Shown here piece by piece: positions 50,386 to 58,476 of a DNA stretch of 64,000 bases (position 1 is its first letter; every line of letters starts with the position of its first letter). Source of the stretch: Alistipes montrealensis (lineage in GTDB: Bacteria; Bacteroidota; Bacteroidia; Bacteroidales; Rikenellaceae). The position numbers and the translations under genes were made by a program. Where the stretch lies: assembly GCF_018362775.1 (NCBI RefSeq), contig NZ_JAGYXY010000007.1, positions 1 through 64,000 of the forward strand, read 5' to 3'. The notes beneath the pieces are model-generated. The model had not been told where the DNA came from. It ran no database searches and saw only the letters and a program-made list of their open reading frames with translations.

Positions 50386-51820
50386 TAACCTGAAAACCAG
50401 AAAAGCGAAGGCAGGTTTGCTGCTGATCGCGTCGCCGCGCTTCAAGATGCTGGGCGAAGGATTGAAACGAGGCACTTACGCCGAGCGCAAGGATGCCGAT
50501 GTGAAAAAAATACTCGGGACGATGGATTTCCTCGATGTCGTATTCCCCGGAATCGTCTACGACAAGCAGGAGGCCATGGACGCCATGGACCATTTTTACA
50601 TGGAGAAGGTCGATTTCGTGATCGCCGAGTTCCTCTCCTGGTCCGAGGATTTTGCGTGGATTCGTTTCCTGCGGGACATGCCCGATGTGCCGATTCTCTT
50701 TGTCAACGTCGCCAAAGACCACGTTTCGTTCAAGGATACGCTCGACGAAGATGACTTTATCGACTACCTCTGCGCCGGCACGCTCGTCGGTTCGCTCGAA
50801 GCCTCGGGGTCGGTTCCCCGTACCGGGCGCAAACACGTGAAGGTCGTGATGGGTTCGCGTGAGGAGGTCACCGAACAGGTTCGCCTCTTCGCTTCGGCGG
50901 CCCGTGCCCGCGCCATCCTCCGCCAGTCGAACGTGGGTCTTTTGGCCAACTACAACGAGGCCATGTGGTCCACCTACATCGACCCTTACGACCTGTTCAC
51001 CAAACTGGGCCCCGAAATCCGTTTCCTGCCCTATTCGGTCTACGGCGATGTGATCGACGCGGTGAGCGACAAGGAGCTGAAGGCCTACTGCGACGAACTG
51101 ACTTCCCGCTACAAGATGATGGACGACGTGGCGCGCGACAAGTTCGAAGCCTCGGTACGCGCTTCGATCGGTCTCCAGAAGATGGCCCAATCTTCGGACA
51201 TCGACGTGATGGTATTCAACGACATCGACCGGGCCATGTTCGAACTGGTAGGCCTGCGCGCCGGATTCTACCACCCGTGGTTCAACGACAACTGCTCGGT
51301 GCTGGTTCCCGAGGCCGACATCGGCGCGGGCCTCGTCACCTACCTGCTGAAACTGATTTCGGGTAAGAACGTCAACTTCCTCGAACCTTTCCATATCGAG
51401 TCCGACTACGGCACTTTCGCGGGCGGCCATGCAGGTCCCAACGACCACAACGACCCCGCCTGGCAGCAAAACGTCGTCATCGCCCGCGACGTACGTTTCG
51501 CCAAGACTTCGTACAAGTATGCCGGGGCGCCGTTCGCCTGGTACCGCATCTCTCCGGGCCGCAAGACCATGGCCCAGTTGGTCGAGTGCGACGGCCGCTA
51601 TAAACTGGTCGCCACGCTGGTCGATTCGCTCGAAGGCGATCATATCCTGGCTACCTATTCGCACAGCATCTTCCGTCCGGTGGTTCCCGTCGAGCGGCTC
51701 TTCGAGGAGATACTGAAGATCGGGACCACGCAGCACTTCGCCATCGTCGACGGCGACTACCTGCGCGAACTGGGCATGTTGTCCGAGATCATGGACTTCG
51801 AATATCACGAAATAAGCTAA
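50378..51820 (+). CDS. L-arabinose/L-fucose isomerase-family protein
   Basis: 480 residues with features of the AraA/FucI fold. VIAEFLSWSEDFAWIRFLRD lies in the N-terminal domain, and FAGGHAGPNDHN and GTTQHFAIVDGDYLREL near the end match the C-terminal metal-site region of arabinose isomerases. It would convert an aldose to a ketose in the cytoplasm. The canonical arabinose isomerase motifs are only partly kept, so a different aldose is likely. The gene overlaps the transporter by 8 bases and is 25 bases from the PMI-like gene. Confidence 0.75.
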   Translation: MNSNLKTRKAKAGLLLIASPRFKMLGEGLKRGTYAERKDADVKKILGTMDFLDVVFPGIVYDKQEAMDAMDHFYMEKVDFVIAEFLSWSEDFAWIRFLRDMPDVPILFVNVAKDHVSFKDTLDEDDFIDYLCAGTLVGSLEASGSVPRTGRKHVKVVMGSREEVTEQVRLFASAARARAILRQSNVGLLANYNEAMWSTYIDPYDLFTKLGPEIRFLPYSVYGDVIDAVSDKELKAYCDELTSRYKMMDDVARDKFEASVRASIGLQKMAQSSDIDVMVFNDIDRAMFELVGLRAGFYHPWFNDNCSVLVPEADIGAGLVTYLLKLISGKNVNFLEPFHIESDYGTFAGGHAGPNDHNDPAWQQNVVIARDVRFAKTSYKYAGAPFAWYRISPGRKTMAQLVECDGRYKLVATLVDSLEGDHILATYSHSIFRPVVPVERLFEEILKIGTTQHFAIVDGDYLRELGMLSEIMDFEYHEIS

Positions 51821-51845
51821 TTAACCCTATAAAAATGTATTTGTC

Positions 51846-53705
51846 ATGAGTTTCATGTACAACCCCTTCCCGTATGACGACCCGCGTGCCGTCAACCGTC
51901 CGCAACTTCCGAAAAAAGCCGTCGAGGCGGTCGTCGCGGGAACCCCGAAAGCCGCTTCGGCATTGGCTGCCGATGTCATGGGGCGGCTCGGCGCCGCGCC
52001 CGGAAAGAATGTCGTCGTGGCATTCGACGGCTATGCTACCGCCGACTGGACGCGCATGGTCAACCTGCTTTCGCAGCAACTCATCGGAAAAGGCGTCGAA
52101 GTCGAGGCTTTCCCGTTTGCCGAGGTGCTCAAATCGGAGCAGGAAATTGCCGATATGATCAATCCCAATCTGGAGTGGGACACCCGCAAAGACCCTTCGC
52201 TGCTGTTCGGCCGGCTGATTAAGCGCAGTTTCGAAGATTTCTTCGATACCCGGAAGTTTGCCGCGTTCAAGTCCCGGCTCGAGGAGTTGAAAGCGCCCGC
52301 GGCGGAAGGCCGCGTGCTGATCGTCTTCGGAAACGGATGCCTGACCAAGGAACTGCTCGGCCTGTACGATGTGAAGTGCTACTTCGACGTAACCCCCAAG
52401 GAGTCGATCCTGCGTATCCGTCGCGGACAGTATGCCAATATGGGCGACAAAGTTGCACGCCCGGCCAATCAGGTGATCCGCCGCTGCTACTATGCCGACT
52501 TCGAAATCGGCGTTCACCACCGCGGCGAGTTGCTGCGCGGCGCGCTGATTGATTACTACATGGCGTCGGACAAGCCCGAAAACATCCAGATGATCCCGAT
52601 GGCTGCGCTGACCGAGATATTCAGGTCGCTGGCGTCCTATCCGTTCCGGTGCAAGCCGGTCTACCTGGAAGGCGTCTGGGGCGGAACCTACGTCAAGAAG
52701 CTCCGCAACCTGCCCGACTCGATGCGCAACTGCGCCTGGGTATTCGACCTGATTCCGATGGAGGTGTCGATCGTCGTGGAGGTGGGCGGCGAAAAGATCG
52801 ACTTCCCCTACTTCTCGTTCGTACAGAAGGAGGGCCATGCCATCATGGGCGACAAGTGCGTCGAGAAGTTCGGCGGTTACTTCCCTGTCCGTTTCAACTA
52901 CGACGACACCTACCACAGCAACGGCAACATGTCGATCCAGGTGCATTCGGGAGCCAAGTACAACGAAGAGAATTTCGGAGAGCTGGGGCGTCAGGATGAG
53001 AGCTACTACGTCATTGTGGCGGCTCACGACGCCAAGACCTTCGTCGGGTTCCGCGACGATGCCGATACGGACCAGTTTATCCGGGACATCAAGCTGGCCG
53101 ATACGGAGCATAAGCCTGTCGACTACCTGAAATACGTCCACTACGAGGAGTCGAAACCCGGCCTCCAGGTGATGCTTCCCGCCGGTACGATCCACTCTTC
53201 GGGCCGCAACCAGGTGATCCTGGAGATCGGCAGCCTCACGATCGGGTCGTACACCTACAAACTCTACGACTACCTGCGCGCCGACCTCGACGGCAAACCC
53301 CGTCCCATCCACACGTGGCACGGCGAGCGCACGCTCAACTACGACTGCCGTACGAGCTGGCTGCGGGGCAATATCGTTCAGCAGCCCCGCGTCGTGCGCC
53401 AGGGCGAAGGCTGGGCCGAGAAGATCGTGGGCGAGTGCGATATGCTCTACTTCTCGCTGCGCCGTCTGGAGTTCGAGAAGTCGATCGAGGACAATACCGA
53501 CGGCAAGTTCCACGTGTTGGTGCTGGTCGATGGCGAGCGCGTGCGCATCCGCTCCGTCGATGAGCCCGAACGCTTCTTTGACGCCGAGTATATGGATATG
53601 GTCGTGGTTCCCGCGGACATGGGGCGTTACGTGATCGAGAACCTGCGCACGGAGCCGATCTGTGTCCACAAGACGATGCTTAAGGATGGATTTGAAAACG
53701 AATAG
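51846..53705 (+). CDS. Kinase-like N-terminal domain fused to a class I mannose-6-phosphate isomerase-like cupin
   Basis: 619 residues. Residues 1-230 look like a uridine/nucleoside-kinase-type alpha/beta domain (VVVAFDGYATADWTRMVNLL, YDVKCYFDVTPKESILRIRR) but lack a recognisable Walker A (GxxxxGKS/T). Residues about 270-610 resemble class I phosphomannose isomerases: GGTYVKKLRNLPDSMRNCAW, SIQVHSGAKYNEENFG with the metal-binding His, and LPAGTIHSSGRNQVILEIG. It would isomerise a sugar or sugar phosphate in the cytoplasm. The fused, apparently degraded kinase domain is unusual. The ROK kinase gene starts inside its last codons (20-base overlap). Confidence 0.75.
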   Translation: MSFMYNPFPYDDPRAVNRPQLPKKAVEAVVAGTPKAASALAADVMGRLGAAPGKNVVVAFDGYATADWTRMVNLLSQQLIGKGVEVEAFPFAEVLKSEQEIADMINPNLEWDTRKDPSLLFGRLIKRSFEDFFDTRKFAAFKSRLEELKAPAAEGRVLIVFGNGCLTKELLGLYDVKCYFDVTPKESILRIRRGQYANMGDKVARPANQVIRRCYYADFEIGVHHRGELLRGALIDYYMASDKPENIQMIPMAALTEIFRSLASYPFRCKPVYLEGVWGGTYVKKLRNLPDSMRNCAWVFDLIPMEVSIVVEVGGEKIDFPYFSFVQKEGHAIMGDKCVEKFGGYFPVRFNYDDTYHSNGNMSIQVHSGAKYNEENFGELGRQDESYYVIVAAHDAKTFVGFRDDADTDQFIRDIKLADTEHKPVDYLKYVHYEESKPGLQVMLPAGTIHSSGRNQVILEIGSLTIGSYTYKLYDYLRADLDGKPRPIHTWHGERTLNYDCRTSWLRGNIVQQPRVVRQGEGWAEKIVGECDMLYFSLRRLEFEKSIEDNTDGKFHVLVLVDGERVRIRSVDEPERFFDAEYMDMVVVPADMGRYVIENLRTEPICVHKTMLKDGFENE

Positions 53706-54600
53706 CTGCCGGCTGCTGTTCGATGTCGGGGGAACGTTCCTCAAAGCTGTCGCAGCGGATTCCGCCGGGGGACTGATCCCCGGGTCGGAGTTCTCCTGTC
53801 CGATGCCTTCGGACGGCACGCGCGAAGCGATTACGGGAGCCCTGGCCGCTTCGGTGGCCCGGGGAGCAGCCTTCGCCGCGCGCAACGGGCTCGTGCTGGC
53901 GGGCATCGGCATCGCCTTTCCCGGGCCGTTCGACTACGCCAACGGCATCCCCCGCATGGAGCACAAGTTTCGGAGTATTTACGGGCTTTCGCTTGCCGAC
54001 CTGCTGCACGGGCTTCCGGAGACGGGACCCGGCATGCCGGTCCGCTTTATGCACGATGTCAATGCGGCGATGCTGGGCGAGATGACCTGGGGCAATGCCC
54101 GGGATGCGGCAAACGCCGCGCTCGTGACGCTCGGGACCGGACTCGGCTTTGCCTGCTGCCTCGGGCGCGAAGTGCAGTACTCGCCCACGGGGTCGCCGCG
54201 GCTGGCGATTTACAACTGTCCCTACCGCGACGGCATCCTCGAAGACTATGTCTCGAAGCGGGGTTTCCTGCGCATCTACGCCGAACTCGCAGGTTCTGCG
54301 GACCCGGCGCTGACGGTGGCCGACCTGGGCCGCATGGCCTCCGAAGGGGACCCTGCGGCGAAAGCGACCTTCGCCGAAGCGGGCCGTATCCTCGCCGGAG
54401 GCATCCGCGGCCTGCTCGAAGAACAGAAGATCGAATGCCTGTTGATGGGCGGCCAGATTTCGCGTTCGTTCGCCCTGCTGGAACCTGCGCTCCGCGAGGG
54501 GTTGCAGGGAGTCGGGAGCCTTCGGACGATTGCTCCTGCGGCGCATATCGGGCATGCGGCGTTCTACGGGCTGCTGGCACAACTCGATGCCGACCGGTAA
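53686..54600 (+). CDS. ROK-family sugar kinase
   Basis: 304 residues from ATG 53686. The ATP-binding DVGGTFLKAV motif is at the N-terminus, HDVNAAMLGEMTWG holds the catalytic Asp, and LVTLGTGLGFACCLG is the second phosphate motif. The typical ROK zinc-binding cysteine cluster (CxCGxxGCxE) is absent; instead LAIYNCPYRDGILEDYVSKR follows, so it belongs to a zinc-less subgroup. It should phosphorylate the ketose or aldose made by the upstream isomerases. It overlaps the PMI-like gene by 20 bases and ends the operon; a terminator follows after 36 bases. Confidence 0.83.
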   Translation: MDLKTNSCRLLFDVGGTFLKAVAADSAGGLIPGSEFSCPMPSDGTREAITGALAASVARGAAFAARNGLVLAGIGIAFPGPFDYANGIPRMEHKFRSIYGLSLADLLHGLPETGPGMPVRFMHDVNAAMLGEMTWGNARDAANAALVTLGTGLGFACCLGREVQYSPTGSPRLAIYNCPYRDGILEDYVSKRGFLRIYAELAGSADPALTVADLGRMASEGDPAAKATFAEAGRILAGGIRGLLEEQKIECLLMGGQISRSFALLEPALREGLQGVGSLRTIAPAAHIGHAAFYGLLAQLDADR

Positions 54601-54602
54601 AG

Positions 54603-54634
54603 TTTGCGTCGAACCGACCGATTTCGTATATTTG
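54603..54634 (+). promoter_or_regulatory. Promoter of the FAD/Fe-S oxidoreductase gene
   Basis: TTTG (54603-54606), 20-base spacer, TATATTTG (54627-54634): a full Bacteroidota promoter match, starting 2 bases after the stop of the ROK gene and running straight into a terminator hairpin. Confidence 0.75.
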
Positions 54635-54635
54635 T

Positions 54636-54663
54636 CAGGAGAGGCCACGCCTCTCCTGTTTTT
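54636..54663 (+). terminator. Terminator overlapping the next promoter
   Basis: CAGGAGAGGC (54636-54645), loop CAC, GCCTCTCCTG (54649-54658), then TTTTT. It ends the sugar operon. The promoter before it would start transcription inside the hairpin, so its own transcript escapes termination. Confidence 0.75.
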
Positions 54664-54665
54664 GA

Positions 54666-57497
54666 ATGCAAAAACATATGACCAACAAACATCGCAGATT
54701 CCTGCGCGCCGTGCGCGCTTTCATACCCCGTGAGCGGGTTTATACGGACTACCTGCGCCGCCTGGCGTGGGGAACCGACGCCGGGTTTTACCGTCTTGTC
54801 CCGCAGATCGTCGTGCGCGTTGCCGACGAGCGGGAGGTCGTCCGCCTTATGCAGGCGGCGGGTGAGTCGGGCGTGCCGCTGACGTTCCGCGCCGCGGGAA
54901 CGAGCCTTTCGGGGCAGGCCGTCAGCGATTCGGTGCTCGTTGTGGCGGGTAAACACTGGGAGGGTTGCGAGGTCCTCGACGGCGGCCGTGCCGTGCGGCT
55001 CCAGCCCGGCGTCGTGGGTGCACGGGTCAACGAGGTGCTCAAACCCTACGGGTATCGCTTTTCGCCCGACCCCGCTTCGATCAAAAGCGCGATGGTGGGC
55101 GGTATCGTGATGAACAACGCCTCGGGTATGAACTGCGGAACCCATGCCAACAGCGACAGGGTGCTGCTCTCGGCGCGTCTGGTGCTGGCCGACGGCACGC
55201 TGCTCGACACGGGCGACGCTGCGAGCCGCCGGGCCTTTTCGCAGAGCCACGGCGGATTCCTCCGCGCCGTCGAAGCGCTGCGCGGCCGGGTCCGCGGCAA
55301 CAAGTCCCTGACGGAGCGCATTCTGCATAAATATTCGATCAAGAACGTCATGGGGCTCAACCTGCTGCCGCTGGTGCGTTTCGACGATCCGTTCGACATC
55401 ATCGCCCATCTTCTGGTCGGCTCCGAGGGAACGCTGGCGTTTCTGGCCGGGGTCACGATGCGCACCGAGCGTGAATACGAATACAAGGCCAGCGCAATGG
55501 TCTATTTCAGCGACATCGGCGAGGCGAGCCGCGCCGTCGTGGAGATGCACAAATTGCAGGACGCCGCCGGGGAGCGGATCGTGCATAGCGCCGAGATGCT
55601 CGACCGCAAATCGCTGGCTTCGGTCGGCGACACGACGGGGGAGGGTCTTACGGCCGTGCTGACCGAGACCAAGGCGCACACGGCGGATGAGCTGGCCGCC
55701 AACGTGGCCCGGATCGAAGCGTTGCTGGGGCGGTTTGCACTTTATGTTCCCGCGCGGTTTACCGGCGATCCCGCCGAGCAGGCGAAGTACTGGGCCGTTC
55801 GGTCGGGTATTTTTCCCGCGGTGGGCGGCGGCCGCCGCCCCGGGACTACCTGCCTGATCGAGGATGTGGCGTTCCACATCGAAGACCTGCCCCGGGCCAC
55901 CGCCGAACTGCAGGCGCTGATCGCCCGCCACGGTTACGACGACGCCTGTATCTACGGGCATGCGCTCGAAGGCAACTACCATTTCATTATCAACCAGTCG
56001 TTTTCGGATCCGGCCGAGGCGGCGCGCTACGAAGCGCTGATGGACGATGTGGTGGAACTGGTCGTCGGCAAATACGACGGCTCGCTCAAGGCCGAGCACG
56101 GCACGGGCCGCAACATGGCGCCTTTCGTGCGCCGGGAGTGGGGTGACGATGCGTTTGCGGTGATGCGGGCTGTCAAGGAGTTGTTCGACCCGGCGGGAGT
56201 GCTGAACCTCGGGGTGATTTTCAACGACGATCCCCGCTGCCACCTCTCCCACTTCAAACCCCTGCCGCTGACCGATCCGCTGGTCGACCGCTGTATCGAG
56301 TGCGGTTTCTGCGAAGTAAACTGCCTGACGTGCGGGCTGACGCTCTCGTCGCGCCAGCGCATTGTCGTGCGCCGGGAGATCGCCCGGCTGAAAGCCTCCG
56401 GCGAGGACCCGCGCCGGCTGAAGGAACTCGAACGCGGCTACCGTTACCCCGGCGAGCAGACCTGTGCCGGGGACGGGCTTTGCTCGACGAGTTGTCCGGT
56501 GGGGATCAATACAGGGGAACTGACACATGCGCTGCGCGCGCTCCGGATGCCGCCCGGCAGTGCCGGCCATGCCGCAGGGGAATTTGCAGCCCGCCATTTC
56601 GCGGGATTGAAAGACACCCTGCGCCCTGTGCTGACGATGGCCGATGCGACGCACCGGGTGCTCGGAACGCCGGCGATGACGGCCGTGGCGAAGGGGTTGC
56701 ATGCGCTGGGGATACCCCGATGGCTCGCCTCGATGCCGCGGGCGTACCGCATTACCGGTGTGTTGAAAACCGCTCCGGTGCAGGAGTCCGATAAGGTCGT
56801 CTATTTCCCGAGTTGCATTAACCAGACGATGGGCCTGCCCCGCGAGACGCCGGTTGCGGAGCCGCTGGCTGAAAAAATGGCCGCCCTGCTCCGGAAAGCG
56901 GGCTATGAGGTGATTTTTCCGGAAAATATGGAGCGTCTTTGCTGCGGAACGATCTGGGAGAGCAAAGGTATGGCCGACATTGCCGACCGCAAAACGGCGG
57001 AGTTGGAGGAGGCGCTGTGGCGTGCGAGCGAAGGAGGCCGCTGGCCCGTATTGTGCGACCAGAGCCCCTGTCTGCACCGCATGCGCGAGAAGATCGGGCG
57101 CATGAAATTGTACGAGCCGGCGGAGTTTATCTGGACTTTTCTGCGGGAGCGGCTGGAGTTCCGGCCCCAGCCCGGGCCTGTTGCCGTACACGTTACCTGC
57201 TCGATGCGGCGCATGGGGCTGGCCGGGATGATCGTCTCGTTGGCGCAGTTGTGCGCCCGCGAGGTGGTTGTTCCCGAGGAGGTGGGGTGTTGCGGATTTG
57301 CCGGCGACCGCGGATTCACGCACCCCGAGGTGAACGCCTATGCCCTGCGCAAACTGCGGCCCGTCGTCGAACGCGCAGGCGTCCGTGTCGGGTATTCGAA
57401 CAGCCGCACGTGTGAAATCGGGCTCACGGCCCATGCCGGCGTGCCTTATGTCTCGATCGTCTACCTGGTGGACGCCTGTACAGTGGCGAAACGATAA
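54666..57497 (+). CDS. D-lactate dehydrogenase-like FAD and Fe-S oxidoreductase (GlcD-GlcF-type fusion)
   Basis: 943 residues. The N-terminal half is an FAD-binding PCMH-type oxidase: LTFRAAGTSLSGQAVSDSVL, GIVMNNASGMNCGTHANSD, and a C-terminal cap with HGTGRNMAPFV. Then come a ferredoxin-like cluster CIECGFCEVNC, a second partial cluster (CAGDGLCSTSCPVG) and two CCG-type domains (YFPSCINQTMG, ERLCCGTIWESKG, GCCGFAGDRGF). This is the domain order of the Dld-II/D-lactate dehydrogenase group, which oxidises D-lactate or another 2-hydroxy acid and passes electrons on. The ATG at 54678 is an alternative start. It is a single-gene unit with its own promoter and terminator. Confidence 0.88.
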   Translation: MQKHMTNKHRRFLRAVRAFIPRERVYTDYLRRLAWGTDAGFYRLVPQIVVRVADEREVVRLMQAAGESGVPLTFRAAGTSLSGQAVSDSVLVVAGKHWEGCEVLDGGRAVRLQPGVVGARVNEVLKPYGYRFSPDPASIKSAMVGGIVMNNASGMNCGTHANSDRVLLSARLVLADGTLLDTGDAASRRAFSQSHGGFLRAVEALRGRVRGNKSLTERILHKYSIKNVMGLNLLPLVRFDDPFDIIAHLLVGSEGTLAFLAGVTMRTEREYEYKASAMVYFSDIGEASRAVVEMHKLQDAAGERIVHSAEMLDRKSLASVGDTTGEGLTAVLTETKAHTADELAANVARIEALLGRFALYVPARFTGDPAEQAKYWAVRSGIFPAVGGGRRPGTTCLIEDVAFHIEDLPRATAELQALIARHGYDDACIYGHALEGNYHFIINQSFSDPAEAARYEALMDDVVELVVGKYDGSLKAEHGTGRNMAPFVRREWGDDAFAVMRAVKELFDPAGVLNLGVIFNDDPRCHLSHFKPLPLTDPLVDRCIECGFCEVNCLTCGLTLSSRQRIVVRREIARLKASGEDPRRLKELERGYRYPGEQTCAGDGLCSTSCPVGINTGELTHALRALRMPPGSAGHAAGEFAARHFAGLKDTLRPVLTMADATHRVLGTPAMTAVAKGLHALGIPRWLASMPRAYRITGVLKTAPVQESDKVVYFPSCINQTMGLPRETPVAEPLAEKMAALLRKAGYEVIFPENMERLCCGTIWESKGMADIADRKTAELEEALWRASEGGRWPVLCDQSPCLHRMREKIGRMKLYEPAEFIWTFLRERLEFRPQPGPVAVHVTCSMRRMGLAGMIVSLAQLCAREVVVPEEVGCCGFAGDRGFTHPEVNAYALRKLRPVVERAGVRVGYSNSRTCEIGLTAHAGVPYVSIVYLVDACTVAKR

Positions 57498-57529
57498 GAA
57501 AACCCCGGTCCGAAGACCGGGGTTTTCTT
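57496..57529. terminator. Bidirectional intrinsic terminator between convergent genes
   Basis: AAGAAAACCCCGGTC (57496-57510), loop CGAA, GACCGGGGTTTTCTT (57515-57529): a perfect 15-bp stem with a U-tract in both directions. It serves the oxidoreductase gene (+) and the aldose-epimerase-like gene (-). Confidence 0.88.
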
Positions 57530-58475
57530 ATGCCAGCAGTTCGTAGTCGATGTGCCACACGCCCGTCTCGCCGGGAAAGACCCGGAACGGGGTGTAGGGT
57601 TCGAGGCACGCAACTGTCGGGCAGACCCAGAGGACCATGTGCGACAGTTGCCCGCTGCCCGAGGCCTGGATGCCTGCTCCCGTCGCGAGGTTGCGGAGGC
57701 TGAATCCATACTCCCGGGTCGCGGGGTCTTGGCTGTGGAGGTCACCCATGAAGACCGACTCGCCCGTGCGCAGGTTGCGCCTGAAAACGACTCCGTCGGG
57801 CGTCAGCGCCACGCTGTCGTACGCCTCGCGCCACGTGCCTTCGGGCTCGAACGGGAAGTGGATCGACGTGTCGGGACCCGTGGCCATGCGGTCGAGCGTG
57901 AAGAAATTATGGTTGTAGACGTAACCCGTGAGCGGTGCGGGACCGAGGTTCTTGAGCGTGTATTCGAGCCGCAGGCCCGGGGCGTCGGTCAGTACCAGGG
58001 TTTTGCGGTAGTCGTAGCCATAGTCGTCGTTAAGCATCCGGTGGCGGAACTCGACGCGGTCGCGGCCCGCGATCAGGTCGCGGATGCCGGGATCGACGAT
58101 TTCGTAGAGCCGGAACCGGTCGTAGGGCTGGTCGTAGGGCTTGCGGAGCGTGCCGACCCCGATTTTGAGGAACTCCTCTCCGGGGCGCGCCTGCTCGTAG
58201 CCGATCTGGGTGAACTCGTCGGCCGGGCCCGTGAGTCCGTCGTGCCGCAGGGGATCGTGCCGGGACTGCCATTCGGAGACGTAGCGGTGTCCCCGGCTGC
58301 GCAGGTCGCGCACGATGCCGCTCCAGTCGAAGCGTGTGCCCCGGTAGTAGCCGCATTCGGTGTCGGGCAGGCAGATCTGGGCCGAAACATGGCGGTTGGT
58401 GATGCGCAGGACGGGAAATTCCGACGCCCGGGCGCCGGAATTTCCGATCGGTGCGCCTGTTTGCAGCGCACGCAT
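57528..58475 (-). CDS. Aldose 1-epimerase/galactose-mutarotase-like protein
   Basis: 315 residues from ATG 58473-58475, which follows the stop of the DUF6259 gene after one base. The protein is beta-rich, with HRMLNDDYGYDYRKTLVLTD, YTLKNLGPAPLTGYVYNHNF (conserved His in YNHNF) and VWHIDYELLA at the end, matching the mutarotase-like beta-sandwich. No signal peptide, so it is probably cytoplasmic. It could act on the sugar released by the SusCD system. The longer upstream frame overlaps the preceding gene and is not used. Confidence 0.75.
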   Translation of the reverse strand: MRALQTGAPIGNSGARASEFPVLRITNRHVSAQICLPDTECGYYRGTRFDWSGIVRDLRSRGHRYVSEWQSRHDPLRHDGLTGPADEFTQIGYEQARPGEEFLKIGVGTLRKPYDQPYDRFRLYEIVDPGIRDLIAGRDRVEFRHRMLNDDYGYDYRKTLVLTDAPGLRLEYTLKNLGPAPLTGYVYNHNFFTLDRMATGPDTSIHFPFEPEGTWREAYDSVALTPDGVVFRRNLRTGESVFMGDLHSQDPATREYGFSLRNLATGAGIQASGSGQLSHMVLWVCPTVACLEPYTPFRVFPGETGVWHIDYELLA

Positions 58476-58476
58476 G

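Noticed and set aside
47656..50475. 939-residue reverse-strand frame opposite the GH39-like and MFS genes
   Set aside because: Antisense artefact with His/Arg/Glu-rich composition; both sense genes are well supported.
51789..53912. 707-residue reverse-strand frame opposite the PMI-like gene
   Set aside because: Overlaps three well-supported sense genes and has no domain-like features.
54564..57434. 956-residue reverse-strand frame opposite the FAD/Fe-S oxidoreductase
   Set aside because: No recognisable motif; the sense strand shows FAD, 4Fe-4S and CCG signatures along its full length.
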